Shown one piece after another: positions 51,233 through 61,283 of a DNA stretch of 64,000 nucleotides (its first letter is position 1; the number at the start of each line of letters is the position of its first letter). A program made the position numbers and the translations under genes. The notes under the pieces are model-generated. The model had not been told where the DNA came from, did not search any database, and saw only the letters and a list, made by a program, of their open reading frames with translations. The DNA is taken from contig CAKRJH010000013.1 in NCBI GenBank assembly GCA_934351255.1, positions 1-64,000 of the forward strand, in the 5' to 3' direction. This DNA comes from an uncultured Lachnospiraceae bacterium (GTDB lineage: Bacteria > Bacillota > Clostridia > Lachnospirales > Lachnospiraceae).

Positions 51233-52410
51233 TGGCTATCAAAGAACGTATGTCCGGAAACGAGGCAGTGGCTTATGCGATCCGTCAGGTGAATCCGGAT
51301 GTTTTTCCGGCATTCCCGATCACTCCTTCTACGGAGATTCCACAGATGGTTTCCAATTACATTGCAAACGGGCAGATGGATACAGAGTTTATTCCGGTGG
51401 AGAGTGAGCATTCTTCCATGAGTGCCACGATTGGAGCTGAGGCGGCCGGTGCGAGAAGTATGACGGCAACATCGTCCGCAGGACTGGCACTGATGTGGGA
51501 GGAACTTCTTCTGGCAGCGTCCAATCGTATGCCATGTGTGCTGACGCTGGTCAATCGTACCTTGTCCGGCCCGATCAATATCAACTGTGATCATACCGAT
51601 GGTATGGGAGCCAGAGATACCGGTTGGATCCAGATTTATGCAGAGAACAACCAGGAGGCGTATGACAACTATATTCAGGCCTATCCGATTGCGGAGGATC
51701 CCCGTGTACATCTTCCGGTGATGGTTTGTCAGGATGGATTTATCACCAGCCATGCTGTGGAGAACATTGTGCTTGAAGAGGATCAGTTTGTCAAAGACTT
51801 TGTCGGAGAGTATCAGCCGGAGGAGTTCCTGCTGAATCCGGGCAAACCGGTTGCAGTCGGTCCGTACGCAATCTCCAGCTATGCGATGGAGGCCAGAAAG
51901 AATCAGGCACTGGCCATGGAGGCTGCCAGGGACGTGATCAAAGAGGTGGCGCAGAAGTACCGGGAACTTACCGGAAGAGGATTTGACTTCTTCGAGGAGT
52001 ATCGTATGGAGGATGCGGACTATGTCATCCTGATCATGGGGTCTGCCGCAGGCACGACCAAGGAGGCTGTGGATGAACTGCGGGCAGAGGGCAAAAAGGT
52101 CGGCATGCTCAAACTTCGTGTCTTCCGTCCATTCCCTGCCGGGGAGATCGCACAGGCATTGAAACATTGTAAGGCAGTAGCGATCATGGATCGCTGTGAG
52201 AGTTACAATACAAACGGTGGACCACTGGGAAGTGAAGTGACCGCGGGACTGTTCCGTGAAAAGATTCAGATTGAAGCAGTGAACTATATTTACGGACTGG
52301 CCGGGCGCGATTATACCGTCGATGATGCCAGGAACATTTTTGGAGAACTGGCAGGTCTGGTAGAGGAAGGCAAGCCGGTCGAGCAGTTCAAATACATTGG
52401 GTTACGATAA
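51232..52410 (+). CDS. porA: 2-oxoacid:ferredoxin oxidoreductase alpha subunit
   Basis: The 392-residue subunit has GNEAVAYAIRQVNPDVFPAFP and ITPSTEIPQMV, SEHSSMSATIGAEAAGARS, TATSSAGLALMWEELL, and a C-terminal Rossmann-like domain II with MGSAAGTTKEAVDEL. Together with porB it forms the TPP-dependent core. The sequence type fits pyruvate or branched-chain 2-oxoacid oxidoreductases; the substrate cannot be fixed by eye. Most Lachnospiraceae also carry a single-chain pyruvate:ferredoxin oxidoreductase, so this complex may act on 2-oxoisovalerate. Confidence 0.93.
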   Translation: MAIKERMSGNEAVAYAIRQVNPDVFPAFPITPSTEIPQMVSNYIANGQMDTEFIPVESEHSSMSATIGAEAAGARSMTATSSAGLALMWEELLLAASNRMPCVLTLVNRTLSGPININCDHTDGMGARDTGWIQIYAENNQEAYDNYIQAYPIAEDPRVHLPVMVCQDGFITSHAVENIVLEEDQFVKDFVGEYQPEEFLLNPGKPVAVGPYAISSYAMEARKNQALAMEAARDVIKEVAQKYRELTGRGFDFFEEYRMEDADYVILIMGSAAGTTKEAVDELRAEGKKVGMLKLRVFRPFPAGEIAQALKHCKAVAIMDRCESYNTNGGPLGSEVTAGLFREKIQIEAVNYIYGLAGRDYTVDDARNIFGELAGLVEEGKPVEQFKYIGLR

Positions 52411-52474
52411 TCGCATGAAATACCTGACTCAAAGGATTTCATACGAAACATTTGGAAAGGCTTGGGAATGATTA

Positions 52475-53416
52475 ATGAGTGATTACAGTTTGAAAACAAT
52501 GATGAATAAACCAGAGCGTCTGGCACCGGGCCACCGCATGTGCGCCGGCTGCGGTGCGACGATCGCTGTACGTGCGGTTCTGCGGGGACTGCATGAGGGA
52601 GATCACGCGGTGATCGGTAATGCGACCGGCTGCCTGGAGGTCTCTTCTTATATGTACCCTTATACCGCATGGGAGGACAGTTACATCCACAATGCGTTTG
52701 AGAATGCCGGAGCGACGCTGAGCGGCGTCGAGACCGCATACCGCGCACTCAGGAAGCGCGGACGTCTGCCGGAGGGCGAGAACTTCAAGTTCATTACATT
52801 TGGCGGCGACGGCGGTACCTATGATATCGGATTCCAGTCTCTGTCCGGTGCGATGGAGAGAGGACATGACCTGGTGTATGTCTGCTATGACAATGGTGCC
52901 TATATGAATACAGGTATCCAGCGTTCCTCTGCAACGCCAAAGTTTGCGGATACGACGACGACACCGGTGGGTTCCCAGTCCAATGGTAAGCTGCAGAACA
53001 GAAAAGATCTGGCCAGCATTATTGCGGACCATGATGTACCATATGTGGCACAGACGACACTGACCGCCAATTTCAAGGACATTCACCGCAAGGCAGAAAA
53101 GGCGATCTATACCGAGGGAGCCAGTTTTCTCAATGTGATGACACCATGTCCGCGAGGCTGGCGTTATGATACGCCGAAGATCATGGAGATCTGTAAGCTG
53201 GCCGTAGAGACCTGCTACTGGCCTCTGTTTGAGGTGGATCATGGAAAGTGGACACTGTCTTATGAGCCAAAGAAGAAACTTCCGATCGAGGACTTCCTGC
53301 GTTCCCAGGGCAGATTTAAGCATCTGTTCAAGCCGGGCAATGAGGACCTGATCCAGCAGTTCCAGGCTGAGGTGGACCGCCGCTGGGAGGATCTGCAGTT
53401 TAAGTGTTCCCGCTAG
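52475..53416 (+). CDS. porB: 2-oxoacid:ferredoxin oxidoreductase beta (TPP) subunit
   Basis: The 313-residue subunit carries the thiamine diphosphate site (FGGDGGTYDIGFQSLSGAME, then YDNGAYMNTGIQRS) and cysteines CAGCGATI that hold a 4Fe-4S cluster, with a further conserved Cys in NATGCLEV. It ends the oxidoreductase operon, followed after 13 bases by a LysR regulator gene. GGAAAGGC lies upstream of the ATG. Confidence 0.94.
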   Translation: MSDYSLKTMMNKPERLAPGHRMCAGCGATIAVRAVLRGLHEGDHAVIGNATGCLEVSSYMYPYTAWEDSYIHNAFENAGATLSGVETAYRALRKRGRLPEGENFKFITFGGDGGTYDIGFQSLSGAMERGHDLVYVCYDNGAYMNTGIQRSSATPKFADTTTTPVGSQSNGKLQNRKDLASIIADHDVPYVAQTTLTANFKDIHRKAEKAIYTEGASFLNVMTPCPRGWRYDTPKIMEICKLAVETCYWPLFEVDHGKWTLSYEPKKKLPIEDFLRSQGRFKHLFKPGNEDLIQQFQAEVDRRWEDLQFKCSR

Positions 53417-53429
53417 GATGAGGTGAATT

Positions 53430-54347
53430 ATGACATTACTTAGTTATCAGGTATTCAAGACCGTGGCGGAACAGGGGAGTTTCCGCAAGGCAGCAGACAT
53501 TCTGGGGCTGACGCCGTCCGCTATCAGCCATGCCGTCTCGGCACTGGAGGGGGAACTGGGATTTTCCGTGCTCAACCGAAGTAAATCCGGTGTGACGATG
53601 ACCAACTACGGGGAGAAGCTGCTTCCCTATGTCAATGCGGTGCTCAACAGTGATGAGAGCCTGCAGCAGATCATTTCCGAGTTCAATGGTCTGAAGCGGG
53701 GGACGGTCCGCGTGGGATGTTTCTCCAGTGTCTGCACGAATTGGATGCCGGATATCATGCACAGTTTTCTGGCCAAATACCCGGATATCTCCATCGAGGT
53801 ATATCAGGGAACCTATGATGAGGTTGCCGACTGGATCAAGACCGGCGTGGTGGATATCGGCTTTTTGTCCATGTCCAGCGCAAAGGATCTGACCATTGAG
53901 CCGCTGCAGAGAGATCCTCTGCTGTGTGTGATGCCCAAGGGAAGTCCGGTGGAATGCGAGACGGAGCCTGTGCGAAAGGATGGCCGGGAATTGCCGGTGA
54001 TCTCAGTGGGACAGCTTCGGGATCGTCCGTTTGTCTCCCAGAGAGAGGCGACCGATGCCGACATTCAGAATTATCTGCGGGAGAATCACCTGAGGGTTGA
54101 GTCACATTATCATGTGGTGGATGACCTATCGACGATCGCAATGGTGGCCAACGGATTCGGAATCTGTATCATGCCACAGCTGGTCATGAATGATATTCAC
54201 TATGAGGTGGACAGCTATATGCTGGAGCCGGCAGCATACCGGATCATTGGGATCGCGATGCTGCATCCGGACTTTATGGCTCCGGCGGTAAGATCCTTTT
54301 ACCAGCATGTAGTCGATCGTTACAAAGAACCGAATATTGAGGGATAG
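53430..54347 (+). CDS. LysR-family transcriptional regulator
   Basis: The 305-residue protein has an N-terminal winged helix (FKTVAEQGSFRKAADILGLT, PSAISHAVSALEGELGFSVL, residues about 8-48) and a C-terminal periplasmic-binding-like effector domain. It directly follows porB in the same direction, which makes por regulation plausible although LysR targets are more often divergent. The inducer is unknown. AGGATGAGGTG precedes the ATG. A terminator follows. Confidence 0.9.
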   Translation: MTLLSYQVFKTVAEQGSFRKAADILGLTPSAISHAVSALEGELGFSVLNRSKSGVTMTNYGEKLLPYVNAVLNSDESLQQIISEFNGLKRGTVRVGCFSSVCTNWMPDIMHSFLAKYPDISIEVYQGTYDEVADWIKTGVVDIGFLSMSSAKDLTIEPLQRDPLLCVMPKGSPVECETEPVRKDGRELPVISVGQLRDRPFVSQREATDADIQNYLRENHLRVESHYHVVDDLSTIAMVANGFGICIMPQLVMNDIHYEVDSYMLEPAAYRIIGIAMLHPDFMAPAVRSFYQHVVDRYKEPNIEG

Positions 54348-54351
54348 CTGC

Positions 54352-54403
54352 AAACAGACAGTCTTTTGAGGGGCATTTACCTCATTTGGACTGTCTGTTT
54401 TTT
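54352..54403 (+). terminator. Terminator after the lysR-type gene
   Basis: AAACAGACAGTC pairs with GACTGTCTGTTT around about 25 bases and is followed by T. It ends the porCDAB-lysR transcript. Confidence 0.88.
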
Positions 54404-54448
54404 ACATTACAGGAAATTTCGGCGGGCAATCCGGTTGAACTGTTTTGC

Positions 54449-54467
54449 TATAAGTAAAGGCTATAAC
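54449..54467 (+). promoter_or_regulatory. Direct repeat GCTATAA x2 upstream of metY, candidate regulator site
   Basis: GCTATAA occurs at 54449-54455 and 54461-54467, twelve bases apart, in the otherwise unremarkable gap upstream of metY. A likely -10 box (TATGAT, 54511-54516) lies further downstream. No SAM riboswitch or T-box shape is evident. Confidence 0.3.
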
Positions 54468-54586
54468 CGGTGGTGCATTTTATGTATTTCCCCTTTTCCT
54501 ATTCGTATGGTATGATTTGTTCATCAGATAACAAAAGACGCAGACAGAAGCGTCAGACAAAGATAAGAATATGGAGGTAAACAATT

Positions 54587-55894
54587 ATGGCAAAGAAGAC
54601 AAGAGAGCAGAGAGATTTTAGATTTGAGACATTACAGTTACACGTAGGACAGGAAAATCCGGATCCGGTGACCGATTCCCGCGCAGTTCCGATCTACCAG
54701 ACATCATCTTATGTATTCCGCAACAGCGAGCATGCAGCAGCAAGATTTGGACTGGCAGATGCCGGTAACATCTACGGAAGACTGACCAATCCGACCGAGG
54801 ATGTATTCGAGAAGAGAATCGCCGCACTGGAAGGCGGTGTCGCTGCATTGGCAGTTGCATCCGGAGCCGCAGCCATCACATATGCGATCGAGGCCATTGC
54901 ACAGGCCGGAGACCATGTGGTAGCAGCAAAGAATATTTACGGTGGAACCTACAACTTCCTGGAACACACGATCAAGCAGTTCGGCGTGAGTACCACATTT
55001 GTAGATCCTGAGAATTTCGAGGAGATCGATGCAGCGATCCAGGATAATACCAAGCTGGTATTTATCGAGACACTAGGCAATCCAAACTCCGATGTGGTAG
55101 ACATTGAGTCCATCGCGGAGATCGCACACAAGCATAAGATCCCACTTATCATTGACAACACATTTGCAACCCCATATCTGGTAAGACCAATCGAGCATGG
55201 GGCAGATATCGTCGTACATTCCGCAACCAAGTTTATCGGTGGCCATGGAACCACGATCGGTGGTGTGATCGTCGACAGCGGAAAGTTTGACTGGGAGGGA
55301 TCCGGCAAGTTCGCATCTCTGGTAGATCCAAACCCAAGTTACCATGGAATCAGCTTTACCAAGGCAGTGGGTCCGGCAGCATACGTGACCAAGATCCGTG
55401 CGATCCTGCTTCGTGATACCGGTGCAACCATTTCTCCAATTCATTCCTTCATCTTCCTGCAGGGACTGGAAACTCTGTCACTGCGTGTGGAGAGACATGT
55501 GGAGAATGCCCTGAAAGTAGTAGAATATCTGAAGAATCATCCACAGGTAGAGAAGGTACATCATCCATCCATCTCTGAGGATCCAAAGCAGCAGGAACTG
55601 TATGCAAAGTATTTCCCGAATGGCGGTGGATCAATCTTTACCTTTGAGATCAAGGGAGATGCCCAGAAGGCAAAAGATTTCATCGATCAGTTAGAGTTAT
55701 TCTCTCTGCTGGCCAATGTCGCAGATGTGAAGTCCCTGGTCATCCATCCGGCATCTACCACACATTCCCAGATGACTGAGGAGGAGCTGCTTGGTTCCGG
55801 CATCAAGCCAAATACCATCCGTCTCTCCATCGGTACTGAGAACATCCAGGATATCATTGAAGATCTGGATGAAGCATTCAAAGCCGTTCAGTAA
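54587..55894 (+). CDS. metY: O-acetylhomoserine sulfhydrylase (MetY/CysD type)
   Basis: The 435-residue PLP enzyme makes homocysteine from O-acetylhomoserine and sulfide. Family landmarks are [15 protein letters not shown] at the N-terminus, [51 protein letters not shown] and the PLP lysine in [16 protein letters not shown]. The length exceeds gamma-synthases (about 390), in keeping with MetY. TATGGAGGT precedes the ATG. It stands alone between terminators. Confidence 0.95.
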   Translation: MAKKTREQRDFRFETLQLHVGQENPDPVTDSRAVPIYQTSSYVFRNSEHAAARFGLADAGNIYGRLTNPTEDVFEKRIAALEGGVAALAVASGAAAITYAIEAIAQAGDHVVAAKNIYGGTYNFLEHTIKQFGVSTTFVDPENFEEIDAAIQDNTKLVFIETLGNPNSDVVDIESIAEIAHKHKIPLIIDNTFATPYLVRPIEHGADIVVHSATKFIGGHGTTIGGVIVDSGKFDWEGSGKFASLVDPNPSYHGISFTKAVGPAAYVTKIRAILLRDTGATISPIHSFIFLQGLETLSLRVERHVENALKVVEYLKNHPQVEKVHHPSISEDPKQQELYAKYFPNGGGSIFTFEIKGDAQKAKDFIDQLELFSLLANVADVKSLVIHPASTTHSQMTEEELLGSGIKPNTIRLSIGTENIQDIIEDLDEAFKAVQ

Positions 55895-55917
55895 AATTTC
55901 CATATTGTTATCTGATG

Positions 55918-55944
55918 GGCACCCCTAGCGGGTGCCTGTCTTAT
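55918..55944 (+). terminator. Terminator after metY
   Basis: GGCACCC pairs with GGGTGCC around CTAGC, with TGTCTTATTTT following. The stem is strong but the T-run is interrupted. Confidence 0.6.
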
Positions 55945-56035
55945 TTTGTCCGGCTACATGGACAACCTTCGGCCCACATGATAAAATATGATCAATACAC
56001 AATGATATGTTGCAATGTGACAGGAGGACGGACAG

Positions 56036-57172
56036 ATGAGTTCATTATTTGGAGAAAAACGATTTGGATTTGGACTGATGAGACTGCCGCTGTTGGATCC
56101 AGGCGACGACAGCAGCATTGATCTGGAACTGACCAAACAGATGGTAGATACATTTCTGGATCACGGCTTTACTTATTTTGATACGGCGTGGATGTACTGT
56201 GGATTTCACAGTGAGAATGCCGTAAAAGAGGTGTTGACCAGCAGACATCCGAGGGAGAGTTATACCCTGACGACGAAGCTGCACGCCGCATTTATCAAGA
56301 CGCCGGAGGACCGGGACCGCATTTTTAACCAGCAGCTCGAGAAGACCGGAGTCGATTATTTTGATTACTATCTTCTGCATGATGTCGGGATCGATCATTA
56401 TGAATTATATAAGAAATATGACTGCTTTACCTGGATCCGGGAAAAGAAAGAGCAGGGGCTGATCCGCCATATGGGATTTTCGTTTCACGATACGGCGGAT
56501 GTGCTGGACCGCGTGCTGACGGAGCATCCGGAGATGGAATTTGTCCAGCTTCAGATCAATTATCTCGACTGGGACAGCGAGGGGATCCAGTCCAGACTGT
56601 GCTATGAGGTGGCCAGGAAACACGGTAAGCCGGTCATCGTCATGGAACCGGTCAAGGGCGGCACATTGGCAAAGGTTCCGGACAGTGTGGAAAAATTGTT
56701 TAAGAAGTATCATCCGGAGATGTCGGTGCCATCGTGGGCGCTGCGCTTTGTGGCAAGCCTCGATCAGGTCGATATGATCCTTTCCGGTATGAGTGATATG
56801 GAACAGCTTCAGGACAATATCAGTTTTATGGAGGATCCGAAGCCTCTGGATGATGCAGAGAAACAGGTGATCCGGGATGCACTGCAGATTCTGAACGGCC
56901 AGATCACCGTACCTTGCACCGGATGTTCCTACTGTACGGAGGGCTGTCCGAAAAAGATAGCGATCCCGAAGTATTTTGCACTTTACAATGCAGATATGCA
57001 GGAGATCAAGGACAAGGATTGGACACCGCAGGGTGAATATTATGACCGTCTGACACAGACGTTTGGCAAAGCCGGTGACTGTGTGGCATGTGGACAGTGT
57101 GAGAACGCCTGCCCACAGCACTTGCCGATCATCCAGTATCTAAAGGATGTGGCGTCTTATTTTGGAAAATAA
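56036..57172 (+). CDS. Aldo/keto reductase with C-terminal ferredoxin domain
   Basis: The 378-residue protein joins an aldo/keto reductase barrel ([12 protein letters not shown] at the start, [19 protein letters not shown] with the catalytic Tyr, then KLHAAF with the Lys) to a C-terminal double 4Fe-4S domain with [15 protein letters not shown] and [17 protein letters not shown]. Such fusions are common in Clostridia and may exchange electrons between NAD(P)H and ferredoxin. The substrate is unknown. It ends 26 bases before exoA. Confidence 0.9.
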   Translation: MSSLFGEKRFGFGLMRLPLLDPGDDSSIDLELTKQMVDTFLDHGFTYFDTAWMYCGFHSENAVKEVLTSRHPRESYTLTTKLHAAFIKTPEDRDRIFNQQLEKTGVDYFDYYLLHDVGIDHYELYKKYDCFTWIREKKEQGLIRHMGFSFHDTADVLDRVLTEHPEMEFVQLQINYLDWDSEGIQSRLCYEVARKHGKPVIVMEPVKGGTLAKVPDSVEKLFKKYHPEMSVPSWALRFVASLDQVDMILSGMSDMEQLQDNISFMEDPKPLDDAEKQVIRDALQILNGQITVPCTGCSYCTEGCPKKIAIPKYFALYNADMQEIKDKDWTPQGEYYDRLTQTFGKAGDCVACGQCENACPQHLPIIQYLKDVASYFGK

Positions 57173-57198
57173 TCGTAAACACAAAGGAGGATATCTCC

Positions 57199-57951
57199 AT
57201 GAAGATGATTTCGTGGAATGTAAACGGACTGCGCGCCTGCGTGGGCAAGGGCTTTCTGGACTATTTTCAGAGTGTGGATGCCGATATTTTCTGCATTCAG
57301 GAGAGCAAACTTCAGGAAGGACAGATCGATCTGGATCTGCCGGGTTATCACCAGTACTGGAATTATGCCGTGAAAAAGGGATATTCCGGTACCGCGATCT
57401 TCACACGGCAGGAGCCGGTCAGCGTGACCTATGGACTTGGCATTGAAGAGCATGACCAGGAGGGACGCGTGATCACCCTGGAGTTTGAGTCGTTTTATAT
57501 GATCACCGTATATACGCCAAACTCGCAGAATGAGCTGAAGCGTCTGGATTACCGTATGACCTGGGAAGATGCATTTTTACAGTATCTGAAGGAACTGGAA
57601 AAGACTAAGCCGGTCGTAGTGTGCGGCGATCTGAATGTGGCACATCAGGAGATCGACCTGAAAAATCCAAAGACTAACCGCAAGAATGCCGGATTTACCG
57701 ACGAGGAGCGAGGAAAATTCAGTGCACTTATGGATGCGGGATTTGTGGATTCGTTCCGATATCTGTATCCGGAGCAGGTGACGTATTCCTGGTGGTCATA
57801 CCGGTTCCACGCCAGAGAGAAGAACTCAGGCTGGCGTATTGACTATTTCCTGACATCAGGCAGTCTGCGGGATAAGATCGAAGATGCGAAGATCCATACG
57901 GAGATCCTGGGAAGTGATCACTGTCCGGTGGAACTGGATATCAACATTTAG
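57199..57951 (+). CDS. exoA: Exodeoxyribonuclease III (AP endonuclease)
   Basis: The 250-residue protein is a class II AP endonuclease that nicks abasic DNA in base excision repair. Motifs: [24 protein letters not shown] (Glu binds Mg), [12 protein letters not shown] and the final [11 protein letters not shown] with the catalytic Asp-His. Length matches the Bacillota enzymes. AAGGAGGATAT precedes the ATG. It may be cotranscribed with the preceding reductase gene. Confidence 0.95.
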   Translation: MKMISWNVNGLRACVGKGFLDYFQSVDADIFCIQESKLQEGQIDLDLPGYHQYWNYAVKKGYSGTAIFTRQEPVSVTYGLGIEEHDQEGRVITLEFESFYMITVYTPNSQNELKRLDYRMTWEDAFLQYLKELEKTKPVVVCGDLNVAHQEIDLKNPKTNRKNAGFTDEERGKFSALMDAGFVDSFRYLYPEQVTYSWWSYRFHAREKNSGWRIDYFLTSGSLRDKIEDAKIHTEILGSDHCPVELDINI

Positions 57952-58079
57952 CAAAATGTGAAGAAAACCTTAAACTTTGTGTGAGGGATTCTCTGGTACA
58001 ATAGATAAGGAAGCCAGGGGACTACCGGATTCGGAAGCCGGTCGTGCCAGGAGATCAAATTTGTACGGAGGATGAGTGC

Positions 58080-58883
58080 ATGCAGAATATCAGGAAACAT
58101 ACCAGAAAAAAGAGAAAAGCCGGACGCATACTGGCGGGGTGTCTGATCGTACTTCTTGTGCTTGGCATAGGAAGATGGATCGCACAGTCAGGGGCGGCCG
58201 GTTTTCTGACGTCCATGCACAGGCTCAGCGAGGGGCAGAAAGAAAGACTGCGCCGGGAGGGGTGTCCGGAAAGTCTGTTGAATCTGGCAAACCGCAATCC
58301 GGAGACGCTGCAGTTTGTAAAAGATTACCCGAAAAAAGCCCAAAACACCGGAAAGATTGATATTTCCGAGGATATGGAGAAACTGAAAGACGGCGGGATC
58401 CCTCTGTTTTTACAGTGGGATGAACGCTGGGGATACCGGACATACGGTTCAGACTGCATGGCAGTTACAGGCTGCGGGCCGACCTGTCTTTCGATGGTAT
58501 ACTGCGGGCTGACAGGACAGCCCAAAAATCCTTATGCGGTGGCCAAGAGAGCACAGAACAATGGTTACTATATCGATGGTCAGGGTTCCACCTGGGACAT
58601 GATGTCGACGATGGCGGCCAATATGGGACTGACGGTGGAGGATGTCACGTTTGACAGGGAGCATGTGACCAAAACTCTGCAGGAGGGAAGTCCGATCATC
58701 TGTATCATGGGGCCGGGAGATTTTACGGCCAGCGGGCATTTTATCGTGCTGGCAGGAGTGGACGATGACGGAAAGCTGATCGTCAACGATCCCAACAGCC
58801 GGAAGAACAGCCGCAAGACATGGGATTTTGATGCGATCCGTTCCCAGATCCGCAATCTCTGGGCATACCATTATGAAGAGTAA
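58080..58883 (+). CDS. Membrane-anchored C39-like cysteine protease-fold protein
   Basis: The 267-residue protein has a basic lead and a signal anchor (ILAGCLIVLLVLGIGRWI, residues about 17-34), a linker, and a Peptidase_C39_2-like domain. Its active-site region is TGCGPTCLSMVYCGL (Cys), and SGHFIVLAGVDDDGKLIVND supplies the His and Asp. The domain should face outside the cell. Similar proteins are thought to process peptides, although many members of this group have no proven activity. ATG 58080 follows CGGAGGATGAG. No bacteriocin-like peptide gene was seen nearby. Confidence 0.82.
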   Translation: MQNIRKHTRKKRKAGRILAGCLIVLLVLGIGRWIAQSGAAGFLTSMHRLSEGQKERLRREGCPESLLNLANRNPETLQFVKDYPKKAQNTGKIDISEDMEKLKDGGIPLFLQWDERWGYRTYGSDCMAVTGCGPTCLSMVYCGLTGQPKNPYAVAKRAQNNGYYIDGQGSTWDMMSTMAANMGLTVEDVTFDREHVTKTLQEGSPIICIMGPGDFTASGHFIVLAGVDDDGKLIVNDPNSRKNSRKTWDFDAIRSQIRNLWAYHYEE

Positions 58884-58933
58884 AAAAGGCAGATCCGGGG
58901 TTTTTGCTCTGGCAACAATTTCTTTTCCATAAA

Positions 58934-58973
58934 AAAGAAGCAGTACAGACCGATCAGTTTGTACTGCTTCTTT
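58934..58973. terminator. Bidirectional terminator between the C39-like gene and parC
   Basis: AAAGAAGCAGTACA pairs perfectly with TGTACTGCTTCTTT around a twelve-base loop; on the minus strand it is followed by T6. Confidence 0.9.
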
Positions 58974-59005
58974 GAGATTTTATACTTATGAACGATTCTC
59001 CCGGG

Positions 59006-61267
59006 TTATTTGACCAGGATCTGTGCCTTCTGTGGTTTGTCGGCACGTTTGCGGTTTTTGATCTTGCGGACCTGATACTGTCTGCCGTCAAAGGTCATCA
59101 GGTCATCCTCCGGCGTCACGACCGCTGCATAAGCCACGGTGTCATCGGCCGGTAGCGTGATCCCCTTGACTCCACGGCTGGTCTTTTTGAATTCATTGAC
59201 CTGGGACAGCGGATAGCCCAGGGAAAGTCCCTTGGAGGTGATCAGGATCACCTTGCGGTCATCCGCGGCAATGTCCTCGTAGGAGAGGGCGCGTACGCAG
59301 ACCAGTTCATCGCCTTCCGCCAATCGGGTGGATGCGATGGTCGTGCGGGCTGTCTCAAACTCGATGCCGCTTACCATCTTGACGAAACCGAACCGGGTGA
59401 CGAATAGGAGCTGGGCATTGAGCAGTTCTTCGGCGGGAAGATAAAGGATGACCTCCTCGTCATTGTCCATCTTGTCCAGCAGGGCGTGCATCAGAACACC
59501 CTTATCCTTGGCTTTGCCTTTCGGGATAGCGCCGGATTTGACCTGGTGCATATTGCCCTTGTTGGTGAATACGCACAGTTTGTCAGTGTTGCGCATCAGA
59601 ACAACGTGGGAGAATTCGGCAATCGTCTCCGGTGCCATACGGCCAAAGGCCGACTCATCGACAGACTTGGTGTAGCCGAATCGGTCTACCACGACGTAGA
59701 TATTTTCTTCCTTGATCTCCTCCACGTAGTTTTTGGCCGTGATCGTGGCAAGTTCGGTACGGCGCTCTCTGGCAAATGTCTTTTTGTAGGTGCGCAGTCT
59801 TGCTTTGATCACCTTGTGCAGTTCTTTTATGCTGCCAAGGATCCTGGTGTATTCGGCGATGTTCTGCTTTAATGTCTCATTTTCCTGCTGCAGCTTTAAC
59901 AGCTCCAGCCCGATCAGACGGCTAAGAGGCATAGCCAGGATGGCTTCTGCCTGGCGTTGTGTAAAGCAGAGAGTGGCAGCCTGCTTTTTGGAGGCTGCGG
60001 ATTTGAAACGGATATCGGTGGTGTCGCCGTGGATCAGGCAGGCCTTGGCCTGTGTCACGGATTTGCTGCCGCGCAGGATCTCGATGATCAGATCAATGAC
60101 ATCGACAGCATGAATCAGACCGCCGACAATCTCCATGCGGTCGTTAGCCTTCTGTAGAAGATGCTGATATTCCTTGGTGTAGAGTTCCTCCTGGAACTGA
60201 ACGAACTCACGGATCAGACCGCGCAGGGTAAAGGTGATCGGCTGGTTGTCGCGGACTGCGAGGAAGTTGACACCGTAGGTGTCCTCCATGGCTGTCTTTT
60301 TGTAGAGACCGTTGAGCAGATTCTCCACATCACGGTCCTTTTTGACCTCGACGACGATGCGGATTCCCTCTTTGGAGGACTCATCACGTACATCGTAAAT
60401 CTCGTCAAATACTTTTTCACGGGACAGGGAAACCAGGCTTTCCAGCAGCTTCTGTTTGTTGCCGGAGACCGTAAACGGGATCTCGGTGATGACAATGTTG
60501 GTGCGTCCGTAGTCACTTTTTTCAAGTTCAACCTTGGCGCGGATCTTGAGTTTTCCTTCGCCGGTCTCATAGATATTGCGGATATCTTCGGCGTTGATGA
60601 TCGTGGCGCCGGTCGGAAAATCCGGTCCCGGAATATACTCCATCAACTGTTCGGTGGTAATGTCCGGGTGGTCAAGATAGGCGATCACACCGTCGATGAC
60701 TTCACCGGGATTGTGGGTCGGAATATTGGTGGCCATACCTACGGCAATACCGGTGGTTCCGTTGATCAGAAGATTTGGAAGGGTGGCAGGAAGTACCAGA
60801 GGCTCCTGCTCGCTCTCGTCAAAGTTCGGGCCGAAGGGAACCAGGCCCTTGTCCAGGTTGTTAAGCAGAGTCATGGCACCCACGGAGAGGCGAGCTTCCG
60901 TATATCGCATGGCAGCAGCGCTGTCGCCGTCAATGGATCCGAAGTTTCCGTGGCCATCGGCCAGAGGGACATTCATGGTCCATTCTTCGGTCATATGTAC
61001 CAGGGCATCGTAAATGGAACTGTCACCGTGAGGGTGGTATTTACCCATGGTGTCACCGACGATACGGGCACTTTTACGATGTGGCTTGTCCGGATCGAGC
61101 TTGAGCTCGTTCATGGCGTACAGGATACGTCTCTGAACCGGCTTTAATCCATCGCGCACGTCCGGAAGGGCGCGTGCGATGATGACGCTCACCGCATAGT
61201 CTCGGTAAGAGGTTTTCATCTCTTCGGTGTAATCTAACTGAATGATGGAATGTTTCGTTGTACTCAT
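59006..61267 (-). CDS. parC: DNA topoisomerase IV subunit A (ParC-like)
   Basis: The 753-residue protein is a type IIA topoisomerase cleavage subunit. [13 protein letters not shown] and [15 protein letters not shown] are the conserved N-terminal motifs; the catalytic Tyr lies in [12 protein letters not shown] (about residue 120). The C-terminal beta-pinwheel has no canonical GyrA box (QRRGGKG); the nearest stretch is KTSRGVKGI. That and the length favour topoisomerase IV, which decatenates daughter chromosomes, over gyrase. The gene starts 16 bases after the parE stop in one operon. Gyrase A remains possible, because subfamily assignment by eye is not certain. Confidence 0.85.
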   Translation of the reverse strand: MSTTKHSIIQLDYTEEMKTSYRDYAVSVIIARALPDVRDGLKPVQRRILYAMNELKLDPDKPHRKSARIVGDTMGKYHPHGDSSIYDALVHMTEEWTMNVPLADGHGNFGSIDGDSAAAMRYTEARLSVGAMTLLNNLDKGLVPFGPNFDESEQEPLVLPATLPNLLINGTTGIAVGMATNIPTHNPGEVIDGVIAYLDHPDITTEQLMEYIPGPDFPTGATIINAEDIRNIYETGEGKLKIRAKVELEKSDYGRTNIVITEIPFTVSGNKQKLLESLVSLSREKVFDEIYDVRDESSKEGIRIVVEVKKDRDVENLLNGLYKKTAMEDTYGVNFLAVRDNQPITFTLRGLIREFVQFQEELYTKEYQHLLQKANDRMEIVGGLIHAVDVIDLIIEILRGSKSVTQAKACLIHGDTTDIRFKSAASKKQAATLCFTQRQAEAILAMPLSRLIGLELLKLQQENETLKQNIAEYTRILGSIKELHKVIKARLRTYKKTFARERRTELATITAKNYVEEIKEENIYVVVDRFGYTKSVDESAFGRMAPETIAEFSHVVLMRNTDKLCVFTNKGNMHQVKSGAIPKGKAKDKGVLMHALLDKMDNDEEVILYLPAEELLNAQLLFVTRFGFVKMVSGIEFETARTTIASTRLAEGDELVCVRALSYEDIAADDRKVILITSKGLSLGYPLSQVNEFKKTSRGVKGITLPADDTVAYAAVVTPEDDLMTFDGRQYQVRKIKNRKRADKPQKAQILVK

Positions 61268-61283
61268 GAGTTCCCATCCTTTC

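Noticed and set aside
54350..54586. SAM riboswitch or T-box upstream of metY
   Set aside because: I looked for the conserved stems and T-box sequence and saw neither; only the GCTATAA repeats and a -10-like box.
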